Assembly: GCA_029861845.1 (NCBI GenBank)
Contig: JAOTYM010000011.1
Span: 1-58,476 of the forward strand
Direction: 5' to 3'
Length of the DNA stretch: 58,476 nt
Source: Gammaproteobacteria bacterium
Lineage (GTDB): Bacteria > Pseudomonadota > Gammaproteobacteria > Acidiferrobacterales > SPGG2
In this document: one piece after another, positions 34,566 to 43,742 of the stretch
Layout: each line of letters opens with the position of its first letter
Position numbering within the stretch: position 1 is the stretch's first letter
Made by a program: the position numbers and the translations under genes
Notes under the pieces: model-generated
What the model was told of the DNA's origin: nothing
The model's database searches: none
The model's input: the letters and a program-made list of their open reading frames with translations, nothing else

Positions 34566-34836
34566 CACGTCGATCCTGTTGCCAGCTTCCTCGAGATCTC
34601 TCGGTCAGCCATTCCACACCGCTAGTAATAAGAATGGATGACCATTATGCGCCTTAGATGCGGGTGTTTGAATTGGTACACGGCAGCGAAACACAAATGG
34701 AAAACCGAGAATCGATCTCCCCATGATTGAGCTGCGCGAATTATTTAATCAGACCATTCGGTGCTCGCTGTTATTCGTTTCTTCTTCTTTTCGTCCATTA
34801 GGGTGACAGGTTGCAAACCCGCGACGGCTTGGCTGG

Positions 34837-35781
34837 TCAGTCAGCGATCCGGAATCCGCAATGGTTGGTCGTGCTGTCGGGCGTGTTGGAGCCGCGTGCG
34901 GCGACGCGGTAGCGGTTGCAGTAGGAGTGATGGCATAAGAACGACCCGCCGCGCATCGACCGCCTCCCGCTGGGGATCACGTATCGGGGACCTTCTGAGC
35001 GCGTGACCCTATGGTAATTGGGCGAGAACCAGTCCTCGCACCACTCCCACACGTTGCCGACGAGGTTGTACAGACCGTAGCCGTTCGGCTCATAAGTTTT
35101 CACCGGCGCGGTGCCGATAAATCCATCGCGGCCGAGGTCTTGCGTCGGAAACGCTCCCTGCCAGATGTTGCAGCGGTGTCGGCCATCCGGCAGCAGGTCA
35201 TCTCCCCAAGGATAGGTCTTGGCCTCGAGCCCGCCGCGCGCGGCACACTCCCACTCGGCCTCGGTGGGAAGCCGCGTTCCGGACCAGCGGCAATACGCTT
35301 TTGCGTCGTGCCAGGAGGCGTGGGTGACAGGATGATCCATGCGACCGGCGACGTCGCTTCCCGGTCCCTCCGGCCGCGACCAGCAGGCGCCTTCCACCGC
35401 CAGCCACCAGCGCGCCTCGGACGAGACGCCCTTTACGCGTCCTTTTGCTTCTTCTCCGAGGAGTTGATGGAAGACGAACGACCATCCGCGGCGCTCGGCA
35501 TCGGTGACGTAACCGGTCTCGCTGGCGAAGGCCTCGAACTCTGCGTTGGTGACGGTATACGGGGCAATCGAGAATGCGCCGAGCTTCACCCGGCGCTGCG
35601 GGCCCTCGCCGTCAGCGCGGTAGCCTTCGCCTCGGTCGCTGCCCATGAGGAACTCGCCCGCATCGACGGCGATCAGATCCGGGCGACGCGGCTTCGCTGA
35701 AACCGGAACACGTTCGCCGGGTAACACCGCGTCGCCGTTCGGTACCACGCGGGGTGTGCAGCAGTCGCCTTCGTGTCTCAT
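34837..35781 (-). CDS. Formylglycine-generating enzyme (aerobic, SUMF1-like)
   Basis: 314 aa. The C-terminal active site RGGSFLCHHSYCNRYRVAAR holds Cys283 and Cys288, the five-apart copper cysteine pair of true FGE. FRIAD ends the domain; GEFLMGSDRGEG opens it. FGE oxidises the Cys of a CxPxR sulfatase to formylglycine. The target is encoded 26 bp upstream on the same strand. No signal peptide, so it acts in the cytoplasm before the sulfatase folds. Confidence 0.92.
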   Translation of the reverse strand: MRHEGDCCTPRVVPNGDAVLPGERVPVSAKPRRPDLIAVDAGEFLMGSDRGEGYRADGEGPQRRVKLGAFSIAPYTVTNAEFEAFASETGYVTDAERRGWSFVFHQLLGEEAKGRVKGVSSEARWWLAVEGACWSRPEGPGSDVAGRMDHPVTHASWHDAKAYCRWSGTRLPTEAEWECAARGGLEAKTYPWGDDLLPDGRHRCNIWQGAFPTQDLGRDGFIGTAPVKTYEPNGYGLYNLVGNVWEWCEDWFSPNYHRVTRSEGPRYVIPSGRRSMRGGSFLCHHSYCNRYRVAARGSNTPDSTTNHCGFRIAD

Positions 35782-35807
35782 CCGTCGCCTCCGGCCGGAA
35801 AACCGGT

Positions 35808-37427
35808 TTAATCCTCTTCCTCCCAGAACGCCTTGCCCGGAAGATTGCGCATCACCTCAAGGATCTTCTCGCGCGGGATCACGCCGCAGCGCTCGGCCCA
35901 CTCTTCGTACTGTCGGCTCAAGCGCTCTACCAGCTCGGGGTGCTCAGAGGCGATGTTGTGGGTCTCGGTGCGATCTTCGAGCATGTCGTAGAGTTCCCAG
36001 TCTCCCGGATACTCTCTCACCAGTTTCCATTTGCCGAGCCGCACCGCGGCGTTCCCCTCGTGCTCCCAGAAGAGCGGGCGCTCCGGCAATTCGTCCCGCT
36101 CCATCACTGGCACCAGGCTCAAGCCCTCTAAAGGCAGGACCTCGTTGCCTTCTAGGAACTTCGGATACTCAGCGCCCACAAGCTCCAGTAAGGTGGCCAT
36201 CACGTCCGGTAGTTGGCACGGCGTGTGGCGAATCCCGCCACGATCGCGGATGCCGTTCGGCCAGTGGAAGATCACCGGCGTGGAAACCCCGCCTTCGTGG
36301 GTCCAGTGCTTGTACAGCCGGAACGGCGTGTTGGACATGTTCGCCCACGCGACCCCGTAGCTCTGGTAGGTATTCTCTGCGCCGGGCATCACCTCCGGGG
36401 TATTGCCGAACATGACCTCCTCGCCGTCGCGCGTATGCGAGCGTGCAAGCATGAGTTCGTTGACCATCTGCTCCACTTCCACGTTCTCGGGGATGTCTTC
36501 CGCGCAGGCGCCGTTGTCGGACAGGAAGATGATCAGCGTGTCGTCGAAGCGGCCGGTCTCCTCGAGCGCATCGAGGACCCGGCCGATCCCCTGATCCATG
36601 CGGTCCACCTGCGCTGCGTACACCTCCATGCAGCGCAGCCGCCATTCCTTGCGCTCGGCGTCTGTCCACGGCGGCTGAGAGGAATCGCGTCCGGTGAGTT
36701 TCCAGTCGGCGTGGATGATTCCCATGTCAACGAGGCGTTCCACGCGCGCTTCGCGCAGCTTATCCCAGCCGGGGTCGAAGCGGCCCTTATACCTGGCAAT
36801 GTCCTCTTCGTGGGCGTGTAGCGGCCAGTGCGGTGCAGTGTAGGCGACGTACTGAAAGAACGGTGCGTCGGAGTGCTCGGACTGATGCTCGCGGATCTGG
36901 CGTACCGCCTCGTCACTGATAGTGTCGGTGTAGAAAAACTCTTTGTTCTTCTCTGCTTCGTGGTCCACGTTGTCGTTCCCACGGGTGAGCGTGTTCGGAA
37001 AATAAAAACTCCCGGCACCGATGATGGTGCCGTAGAAGTCGTCGAAGCCCCGCTGCATTGGCCACGCATCCGTCGGCTGCACCAGGTTGCTCGCCACGTG
37101 CCACTTGCCGCTCATGTAGCAGCGGTACCCGGCGGGCTTGAGCGCCTCGGCGATGGTCACGCAGCGCCGGTTCAAGTTGCCGGCGTACCCTTCCGGGCCG
37201 GTGGGATAGGTGAGGATGCCGATGCCCGTCTGGTGCGGATGCAAGCCCGTCAGCAGGGAGGCTCTGGATGGACTGCATCGAGGCGAGTTGTAGAACTGGG
37301 TGAAGCGCAGTCCGGCATAGGCGAGCCGGTCCAGGTTTGGCGTTTCGATCTCGCCGCCGTAACACCCGATATCGGAGAACCCCATGTCGTCATTGAGTAT
37401 CAGCACTACATTGGGCTTTGCTTGCAT
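35808..37427 (-). CDS. Type I sulfatase (arylsulfatase family)
   Basis: 539 aa. The formylglycine motif C51-S-P-S-R lies in PRCSPSRASLLTGLHPHQTG, and the metal Asp pair in LILNDDMGFSDIG, both S1-sulfatase hallmarks. The C-terminal subdomain is complete. There is no signal peptide at the N-terminus (MQAKPNVVLIL), so it is predicted cytoplasmic. This fits import of an organosulfate by the ABC genes upstream (21 bp away), then desulfation inside the cell. Substrate unknown; phosphonate hydrolase-like activity is a family alternative. Confidence 0.92.
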   Translation of the reverse strand: MQAKPNVVLILNDDMGFSDIGCYGGEIETPNLDRLAYAGLRFTQFYNSPRCSPSRASLLTGLHPHQTGIGILTYPTGPEGYAGNLNRRCVTIAEALKPAGYRCYMSGKWHVASNLVQPTDAWPMQRGFDDFYGTIIGAGSFYFPNTLTRGNDNVDHEAEKNKEFFYTDTISDEAVRQIREHQSEHSDAPFFQYVAYTAPHWPLHAHEEDIARYKGRFDPGWDKLREARVERLVDMGIIHADWKLTGRDSSQPPWTDAERKEWRLRCMEVYAAQVDRMDQGIGRVLDALEETGRFDDTLIIFLSDNGACAEDIPENVEVEQMVNELMLARSHTRDGEEVMFGNTPEVMPGAENTYQSYGVAWANMSNTPFRLYKHWTHEGGVSTPVIFHWPNGIRDRGGIRHTPCQLPDVMATLLELVGAEYPKFLEGNEVLPLEGLSLVPVMERDELPERPLFWEHEGNAAVRLGKWKLVREYPGDWELYDMLEDRTETHNIASEHPELVERLSRQYEEWAERCGVIPREKILEVMRNLPGKAFWEEED

Positions 37428-37448
37428 CCTTGACCTCGTTCGTCAGCT

Positions 37449-38513
37449 TTAATTGACCTGCACGCGCAATCCGGTCTCGGCGTCGAAGAGATGAATCGCG
37501 CCCGGAGCGAAAGAGATGGGCACGGTCTCACCCTCGGCGGAGCGCTCGGAGTGTGCGACCCGCATCTTCACGATCATCTCGCCGAGCTTGAGGTTGAGAA
37601 GCCACGTCTCGCCCATGTTTTCCTGTAAATAAAGCTGTGTCGGGATCCCCTCCGGATCGATCCGCAAACTTCCGGGCCGGATACCGACGATCACCGGCCC
37701 CGGCGGGTGGCCGGGATCCCGATGTAGCGCGACGCTATGGCCCTCGATGGTGAGCGTGCGTCCGTTAAGCGCTGCGGGGATGATGTTCATGGGCGGACTG
37801 CCGATGAAGGCCGCCACCTCGACGCAGTTCGGGTGGTCGAACACTTCCGCCGGTGTCCCGATCTGCTTGATGGTGCCCTCCAGGAAGATGGCCATGCGGT
37901 CGGCGAGCGTCATGGCCTCCTCCTGGTCGTGAGTCACGTAGATGGCGGTCACATTGAGGTTGCGCTGGAGCTTCTTCAATTCCACCCGCGTCTCCAGTCG
38001 AAGCTGGGCGTCGAGATTCGACAACGGCTCGTCCAGCAGAAACAGCTTGGGCTTGCGCACGATGGCGCGCGCCAGCGCGCAGCGCTGCTGCTGCCCGCCG
38101 CTCAGCTGCCCGGGCCGTCGGTGCAGGAGGTGATCGATACGCACTTTCGCCGCCGCTTCGCGCACGAGCTCATCGATGGACGACGCCGGCGCTTTCGCCA
38201 TCTTCAGCGGGAAGGCGATATTGTCTCGCACGGTCATGTGCGGGTAGAGGGCGTAGTTTTGGAACACCATCGCCACGTCGCGTTCGCCGGGCGGTGCGAA
38301 GGTGACGTCCACGCCGTCGACGGTCAGCGTCCCCTCGTCCGGCGTATCCAGACCAGCAACCAAGCGCAGCGTAGTCGTCTTGCCGGAACCGGACGGCCCC
38401 AGCAGGGCGAAGAACTCCACAGGCTCGATGTCCAGATCGATGTCGTCCAGGGCGACGAACCTACCGAACTCCTTGCGTATCCCCCGCAGTGACACGCGAC
38501 CCTTCGGGCTCAT
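37449..38513 (-). CDS. ABC transporter ATPase, MalK/UgpC type
   Basis: 354 aa from ATG 38513. Walker A GPSGSGKTT, signature LSGGQQQRCALARAI, Walker B LFLLDEPLSNLDA, then the C-terminal regulatory TOBE domain (VIVGIRPGSLRI). It powers import by the two permeases. The ATG overlaps the upstream permease stop by four bases. Longer in-frame starts run through the permease gene and are rejected. In this family the ATPase commonly serves carbohydrate or glycerol-phosphate-like cargo. Confidence 0.9.
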   Translation of the reverse strand: MSPKGRVSLRGIRKEFGRFVALDDIDLDIEPVEFFALLGPSGSGKTTTLRLVAGLDTPDEGTLTVDGVDVTFAPPGERDVAMVFQNYALYPHMTVRDNIAFPLKMAKAPASSIDELVREAAAKVRIDHLLHRRPGQLSGGQQQRCALARAIVRKPKLFLLDEPLSNLDAQLRLETRVELKKLQRNLNVTAIYVTHDQEEAMTLADRMAIFLEGTIKQIGTPAEVFDHPNCVEVAAFIGSPPMNIIPAALNGRTLTIEGHSVALHRDPGHPPGPVIVGIRPGSLRIDPEGIPTQLYLQENMGETWLLNLKLGEMIVKMRVAHSERSAEGETVPISFAPGAIHLFDAETGLRVQVN

Positions 38514-39361
38514 TTGCGCGCGCCTCCCTTGACCGCGCCGACCGTAAGCCCTTTCACGATCTGCCTTTGCGCCGCAATGCCGATGATGACCACGGGCAGC
38601 ATCGCGACCAGCGCCGCGGCGGAGAGCTTGGCCCAGAGTGTCTGCTCTACGGAGACGAAGTTGTACATGGCGACAGTGACCGGGCGCACGGTGTTGCCGC
38701 CGAGCTGCACGGCGAAAAGAAATTCGTTCCAGGCGTTTAAGAACACAAAGATGACGGTGACCGCGATGCCGCCGCGCACCTGCGGGATGACGATGTGCCA
38801 TAGTGTCTGCAGGCGGCTCGCCCTGTCCAGAAACGCGGCCTCCTCCATCTCCCAGGGGATGTCCTCCATATAAGAGACCATCAGCCAGATGGCGAAGGGA
38901 AGCGAGAAGGTCAGGTAGACGATGACCATCCCGTGGTAGGTGTCGAGCCAGCTCAGCCGGTTGAGGATCAGAAAATACGGAATGACCAGTCCCACCGGCG
39001 GCACCATTTGCGTCGCCAGGGTGTAAAAGCCCAGCGGGCGCTTCGCGGGCAGGCGCAGGCGAGCGAAGGCGTAGGCCGCCGGCACCGCCAACGCGATGGT
39101 GAGCACCGTGGTGGCGGTGGCGACGATGGTGCTGGTCAATAAGCTATCGACAATCGAAAAACTGCCGAACAGCGCGTCGACGTAGTTGGACCACGTGGGC
39201 TCGAACACGACGCTGGGCGGATAGGCCAGCACCTCGCGCTCGGACTTCAGCGAGACGACGAACGCCCAGATCAGCGGCAGCACCCACACCAGCAGCAAGG
39301 CGCCCGTCACGATCATGAGAACGATCGTGCGCAAAAGCCTTGCGTGCCGGTACACGTTCAT
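38510..39361 (-). CDS. ABC transporter permease, MalG type
   Basis: 283 aa, six membrane spans. It has the EAA loop EEAAFLDRASRLQTLWHIVIPQVRGGI, the contact site with the ATPase. CUT1-type sugar importers have this form. It overlaps both neighbours by four bases (ATGA at each end), so it is tightly coupled. Confidence 0.9.
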   Translation of the reverse strand: MNVYRHARLLRTIVLMIVTGALLLVWVLPLIWAFVVSLKSEREVLAYPPSVVFEPTWSNYVDALFGSFSIVDSLLTSTIVATATTVLTIALAVPAAYAFARLRLPAKRPLGFYTLATQMVPPVGLVIPYFLILNRLSWLDTYHGMVIVYLTFSLPFAIWLMVSYMEDIPWEMEEAAFLDRASRLQTLWHIVIPQVRGGIAVTVIFVFLNAWNEFLFAVQLGGNTVRPVTVAMYNFVSVEQTLWAKLSAAALVAMLPVVIIGIAAQRQIVKGLTVGAVKGGARK

Positions 39362-40296
39362 GTCTTCGTGCCCGGATGCCGGGCGGTGCGGAGATAAAAC
39401 AACACACCCGAGACCACCATGGTGATCACCAGCAGCGAGACGGCAAGCGCGGAGCCGTAGCCGAAGTTGAGCTCTATGAAGGAAGTCTTGAAAGCATACA
39501 GGTTCAGGATCTCGCTCGCGGTGCCGGGGCCGCCACCGGTGGCGGCAAAGATGGCGGCGAAGGCCGACAGCGCGATCATCGACCGGATGATTACCACGAT
39601 GACGATGGCCGGGCGCAGCAGCGGAAGCGTGATGTGCCAGAAGCGCTGAAAGGCGTTGGCGCGGTCGATGCGCGCCGCCTCGTACACGTCAACGGGCAGC
39701 GAGGCGAGGCTTGCCAGCAGTACCAGAAAAGCAAACGGCGTCCACTGCCAGGTGTGAATGATGATCACCGAGATCAGCGCCGGCGTGGGCGCGCCCAGCC
39801 AGTTCACCTGTTCGAAGCCGAGCGCCTGGATCAGGTAGTCCACCAGCCCAAAGTTTGGGGACAGCATTACCGTGCGCCAGAACAGCCCGACCACCACCGG
39901 CGCGAGCACGATGGGCAGAATGGCGACGATGCGGAAGACCCACTGGCCGGCGGGGATCTGCATAACCAGCAACGCAAGACCTAAGCCGATGACCACCTGC
40001 AGGACGACGCTGGTGGTGGTGTAGATCCCCGTCAGCCTGATGGCGTGCCAGAAGCGCGCGTCCCCCCACATCTGCACGTAGTTGTCCACGCCGGCGAAGC
40101 CGTCCAGGAACGGCATCGCCAGGTTGATAGTCTGAAACGAGCTCCAGATCAGATAGAGCAAAGGAAAGGTCGTCGTGAGGAATAGGACGAGCAGCCCCGG
40201 CATGGTGAGGGCGAAGGCGAAACGCCGCTCACCCGCGTGGATGCCGCCCCCCTTGCGCCTCGACGACGACACGGGTGCGTCAGAGCTTTGCGACAA
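39358..40296 (-). CDS. ABC transporter permease, MalF type
   Basis: 312 aa, six spans after a cytoplasmic N-terminus rich in Arg/Gly. The EAA loop is YEAARIDRANAFQRFWHITLPLLRPAI. It pairs with the MalG-like permease. The gene begins five bases after the solute-binding protein stop. Confidence 0.9.
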   Translation of the reverse strand: MSQSSDAPVSSSRRKGGGIHAGERRFAFALTMPGLLVLFLTTTFPLLYLIWSSFQTINLAMPFLDGFAGVDNYVQMWGDARFWHAIRLTGIYTTTSVVLQVVIGLGLALLVMQIPAGQWVFRIVAILPIVLAPVVVGLFWRTVMLSPNFGLVDYLIQALGFEQVNWLGAPTPALISVIIIHTWQWTPFAFLVLLASLASLPVDVYEAARIDRANAFQRFWHITLPLLRPAIVIVVIIRSMIALSAFAAIFAATGGGPGTASEILNLYAFKTSFIELNFGYGSALAVSLLVITMVVSGVLFYLRTARHPGTKT

Positions 40297-40300
40297 GCTC

Positions 40301-41731
40301 CTAGACCTTGAGGATCTGGTCGATCTTCTTCTGTGCTTCCTTCAGAGCCTCTTTGGGCTTCGCCTGGCCGACCAGGGCCGACTGGATTGCGGTCGCCATG
40401 GTGTCACCGACCGCAGGCCACTGCGGCAGGCGCGGACGCCAGTCGGGATCGGTGTCCTTGGCGAACGATTCGGTCGCGGCCTTGACGTAGTTGTGGCCAA
40501 ACTTGCCCATGAGATCGAGGAACTTCGGATCCTTCCACAGCGACCCGCGGTTGGCGCCGGTGCGCTTGTACGCGCCGGGGAAATCGTAGGAGGTGGCGAT
40601 CTGCACCTCGCGCGATCCCGCCCACTGGGCGAATAGCCAGGTAGCGTGCTTGTCCTTCTTGCTCAGCGCGCCGTTGATGGGGAAGCTCCAGTTCCAGATG
40701 GAGGTTACCCGCTTGCCCGAAGGACCCTTGGGCCAGCGCGCGAAGCCGATCTTGCCGACCACCTTGGATTTCTCCGGGTTGGCGACTACGGCCGCGCTGC
40801 CGTGGGCGTCGATGTAGGAGCCAAGCGTGCCCTGGCCGAAAGCATCGGCGATGTCCGGCCAGTTCCAGTTCTCAACGCCAGACGGCGCGTAGGAATTCAG
40901 CAGACTGACATAGTACTCGAGCGCAGCCAGCGCCTCGGGCGAGTCCACGACCACCCGCTTGCCGTCGAACCACTCGCCGCCGTAGGCGCGGAAGAGCGAC
41001 GGGTAGATGTACATGTTCTGGCCGGCGCCCCGGAACCCGCGCAGCGCGCAGCCCCAAAGCCGGTTGGCCGGATCGTGCACCGTCTTCGCGTTGGCGGCGT
41101 ACTCGTCGAGCGTGTCCGCCGGTCCGACTCCCTTCGCGTCATAGACGTCCTTGCGGTAGATCTGGATGGTGGCTTCGCCGTCGAAGGGGACCGCGTATGG
41201 GCGTCTGTCCACGGAGGTCGCGCCGCGGTGCCCGGGCTGGATGTCCTCGAACTGGAACCAGCGGTCGTCGGTGAGCTTGGCGTCGCCGAGGTAGTTGTCC
41301 AGGGGATCGATCCAGCCGTTGGCGACGTAGAGCATATAGTACATGGGATCGGCCGCGTGGGAGGCCCAGGTGCCGGTCTTGCTGGAGAGGTCGAGCACGG
41401 CTTTCTGACGGATCTGGCCGGGCGGCGTCATCTCAAGCCGCGCCTGCACGCCGGTGAGCGCCTCGAAATCGCTCATCACCGCCTCGAGGTTCTGGAAGTA
41501 ACCGGCGGGGATCACGCCGACGGTGATCTTCGCGCCCTTCGCCATGCGCCAATCGATGTTCGCGGCTCTGAAGGAGTCGAGATTCATGTACTTGCCGGCG
41601 GCCTGGGCCTTGCCGATGAGCAATCCGGGAACGGCGAACGCTGCGGCCGCCGCGAGCGGCGCCTTGAGGATCGTGCGGCGCCGAACGGTGCCGGTGCCCG
41701 GCCTTTGGTTATTGTGTTTGTCCTTTTTCAT
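40301..41731 (-). CDS. Extracellular solute-binding protein with Tat signal
   Basis: 476 aa, family 1 SBP. The signal RRRTILKAPLAAAAAFAVPG followed by GKAQAA is a twin-arginine type, so the protein probably folds before export. The body has GKRVVVDSPEALAALEYYV and an SBP-type hinge; GVENWNWPDIADAFGQG is in the ligand region. It leads the operon permease-permease-ATPase-sulfatase-FGE. Ligand most likely a sulfated sugar or other organosulfate, inferred from the sulfatase. Confidence 0.88.
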   Translation of the reverse strand: MKKDKHNNQRPGTGTVRRRTILKAPLAAAAAFAVPGLLIGKAQAAGKYMNLDSFRAANIDWRMAKGAKITVGVIPAGYFQNLEAVMSDFEALTGVQARLEMTPPGQIRQKAVLDLSSKTGTWASHAADPMYYMLYVANGWIDPLDNYLGDAKLTDDRWFQFEDIQPGHRGATSVDRRPYAVPFDGEATIQIYRKDVYDAKGVGPADTLDEYAANAKTVHDPANRLWGCALRGFRGAGQNMYIYPSLFRAYGGEWFDGKRVVVDSPEALAALEYYVSLLNSYAPSGVENWNWPDIADAFGQGTLGSYIDAHGSAAVVANPEKSKVVGKIGFARWPKGPSGKRVTSIWNWSFPINGALSKKDKHATWLFAQWAGSREVQIATSYDFPGAYKRTGANRGSLWKDPKFLDLMGKFGHNYVKAATESFAKDTDPDWRPRLPQWPAVGDTMATAIQSALVGQAKPKEALKEAQKKIDQILKV

Positions 41732-41903
41732 GAGCTTTCTCCGGTGGTGGTGACGGGGCCACTGAGCGTGGCCGGAGCAGATTCAGACGGGACGGGAAAT
41801 TATTCCATCGCTGCGCCAAAACGTACTATATATGTGTTGTTTGTTGCAACCACCCAATTGGGCCTTTCCAAGGCGCGAGCGATAACGACGTCTGATCTAT
41901 GAT

Positions 41904-42755
41904 CTATGGCCTCAACAAACCTGGTAAGGCGGGGATGACACGCTTGCCGCGCTCGGCTCGGTACAAACTTAGCGCCCATTTCCCGGCGTCGCTGTCTCGT
42001 AGTTCTGTCGATACACGCCTTAACTCGTCGCTACATCGATCAACCGGCGGCAAATACGCGCCGTAGCCCTCCTCCGGCGTGGGCAACATCGCTGCGCCAC
42101 CTAAGCATGCAAAACTAATGTCCGCCGCCGTGAGTCGATCGCCGAACAAATAGGGCCGACCGTCGCCCAATCTCTGTGCAACACGGTCGAATTCTTTATG
42201 GATGTGACCAATACCCTTGTCGACGCGCTCACGCGTAATCCCGAGCCCCGACAGAATCCACTTACGAAAGGATCGAAAAAGGACCCTGAATAGCCATGCT
42301 TGACCCACGCCTACATTTCTATCGGTCAGTTCAAACATCAAATCCGGTTGATCCAGGACATTGATATAGAACAATCGCCGGGTGTGCGGTCCGAGATATC
42401 GATTGTAGTGGTCGTCCAGTTGAACCACCTCTTCAGTGGGAAACAGGGTTTCGCCCTTGGATAGGCACCGCTCGGATAGGTAGCGCATGATGGCCGATGA
42501 TTTCACGATGACTTCGTTTCGATCCGTCTTGATGACAGGTGTGGAAAAACGGGTCGACTGATCATCGGCGTGTCCGGAAAGCCCGGTTACAAACGGTGTG
42601 ACCGCAAAATGAACCAGCGGCATCAACGGCCGTTCGAGATAGGGTATCGCGAGGCGGTCCATGGTCCATCGTACCTTTTCGACGTAGTGCGAAAACCGAA
42701 TCGAGGTGAGTCGAAACGGTTTTTCTACATACGCATTTATTCGTGCCCCTGACAC
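41904..42755 (-). CDS. Glutathione S-transferase-like protein
   Basis: 283 aa. The thioredoxin-like N-domain is RLTSIRFSHYVEKVRWTMDRLAIPYLER, then STPVIKTDRNEVIVKSSAIMRYLSE as the glutathione site; the helical C-domain has FGDRLTAADISFACL. It is longer than usual GSTs, with an insert in the middle (PDLMFELTDRNVGVGQAWLFRVLFRSFRK). The substrate cannot be read. It stands outside the sulfatase operon and has normal composition for the window. Confidence 0.8.
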   Translation of the reverse strand: MSGARINAYVEKPFRLTSIRFSHYVEKVRWTMDRLAIPYLERPLMPLVHFAVTPFVTGLSGHADDQSTRFSTPVIKTDRNEVIVKSSAIMRYLSERCLSKGETLFPTEEVVQLDDHYNRYLGPHTRRLFYINVLDQPDLMFELTDRNVGVGQAWLFRVLFRSFRKWILSGLGITRERVDKGIGHIHKEFDRVAQRLGDGRPYLFGDRLTAADISFACLGGAAMLPTPEEGYGAYLPPVDRCSDELRRVSTELRDSDAGKWALSLYRAERGKRVIPALPGLLRP

Positions 42756-42837
42756 GTCGGCCTCAGGTTACCGAGAGCAGTAACTACATGATACGAGATT
42801 TGACTCCGTTTCCCGCCACCATAAATGTCATCACATG

Positions 42838-43263
42838 CTAGAAGTTCGATGTGCGCTTGGACGGGATCACGTATCTCGGATCAGGCGCATACTCCTCCAT
42901 CGGCTCAGAGTGAATGCCTTCGATCATGTCGCGGTCTTTGACATAGGTCCATGCATCAAAAGTGCCGCTTCTATACTCATCTTCGACCTTAATGGATACC
43001 CTACGATAGCCGTTCGGAACGTGTGTACCTTCCATCCGATCCAACTTCTCAAGCCCCCGATCGTCTACCTCGAACACTTCGCCAAAGACACGATGTCCCA
43101 CACCAGGCTCTGCGATCAGGTATGGGGAGAACCATCTTCCACCAACCACCAACGGAAACGCATCGGTCGTCCGGAAGCGACCGGCGCAAGAGAACTCTGT
43201 CGTCCCAGCCTCGTAATTGGGAAAACCTTGCTTAAGGGTGCCGTAGATGAAAACTCGATGCAT
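42838..43263 (-). CDS. Gamma-glutamylcyclotransferase-like (AIG2/BtrG) protein
   Basis: 141 aa from ATG 43263. The N-terminal VFIYGTLKQGFPNY is the substrate-binding loop of the family, and the catalytic Glu lies in LDRMEGTHVPNGY. It would release 5-oxoproline from gamma-glutamyl amines or peptides, perhaps glutathione breakdown. An in-frame start six codons earlier is possible. It is next to a GST-like gene (83 bp), which fits glutathione metabolism loosely. Confidence 0.85.
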   Translation of the reverse strand: MHRVFIYGTLKQGFPNYEAGTTEFSCAGRFRTTDAFPLVVGGRWFSPYLIAEPGVGHRVFGEVFEVDDRGLEKLDRMEGTHVPNGYRRVSIKVEDEYRSGTFDAWTYVKDRDMIEGIHSEPMEEYAPDPRYVIPSKRTSNF

Positions 43264-43283
43264 GGGACTAGAATATCGCAACG

Positions 43284-43742
43284 CTACAATGGCGGTTGTT
43301 TGGCACCTTCGTAAATCGCCTCGTTTTGAGCCGAAAGAATCCGTCGATGCCAGGTGATGGCATCATCGTCCATGTCGCGAGTTGGAGCGGGGACGTGTTG
43401 GAAGTGCCCGAATTTGTCCTCACCGCGCACGAGCACCGCAAAGTCGTGCTTCGCAACCACCTGGCGTACGTGTGGTGCAAGATAGTTGATGGCCAGACCG
43501 ATCCTGCGTTCATTGGAGCGGTTGGGAGCTGAAGCGTGTAGCAACTTACCGTGGTGTAGTAACGCCTGGCCGGGAGCAAGCGGCACGAGGATCGTATCTT
43601 GGTCGTCGATCTCGATGTCTGCTTCCTGGCTCCGCGTCAGGAAATTCGCATCCGTGAATGTGTCTTTATGCGGCAACAGCTCGCCTTTGTGTGAACCGGG
43701 CACGAAACGCATGCAACCATTGGCTTCTGTCACCGGGCTCAA
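43284..43742 (-). pseudogene. Truncated phytanoyl-CoA dioxygenase (PhyH) gene
   Basis: Only the C-terminal half of a PhyH Fe(II)/2-oxoglutarate oxygenase is open: TEANGCMRFVPGSHKGEL, the distal Fe-binding His in LLHHGKLLHAS and the 2-oxoglutarate Arg in ERRIGLAI. The N-terminal half with the HxD iron motif is absent. In the same frame a stop (TGA) stands five codons before SPVTE, and the sequence further upstream shows only short broken frames. The fragment therefore cannot be active. Whether it was cut by deletion or by a rearrangement at about 43743 is open. Confidence 0.7.

Noticed and set aside
35011-37433. Several long plus-strand frames over the sulfatase and FGE genes (up to 256 codons)
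   Set aside because: They are antisense shadows in GC-rich coding DNA, and the opposite strand carries clear enzyme motifs.
38514-38801. N-terminal 96-residue extension of the MalK-type ATPase
   Set aside because: It reads through the neighbouring permease gene in another frame and has no homologous character.
40646-41902. 418-codon plus-strand frame over the solute-binding protein gene
   Set aside because: Valine/arginine-rich shadow of a clear minus-strand binding protein with Tat signal; no start signal.
42760-42840. TTTGACTCCGTTTCCCGCCACCA resembling the 3' end of a tRNA
   Set aside because: No matching acceptor, D or anticodon arms upstream; no tRNA can be folded.
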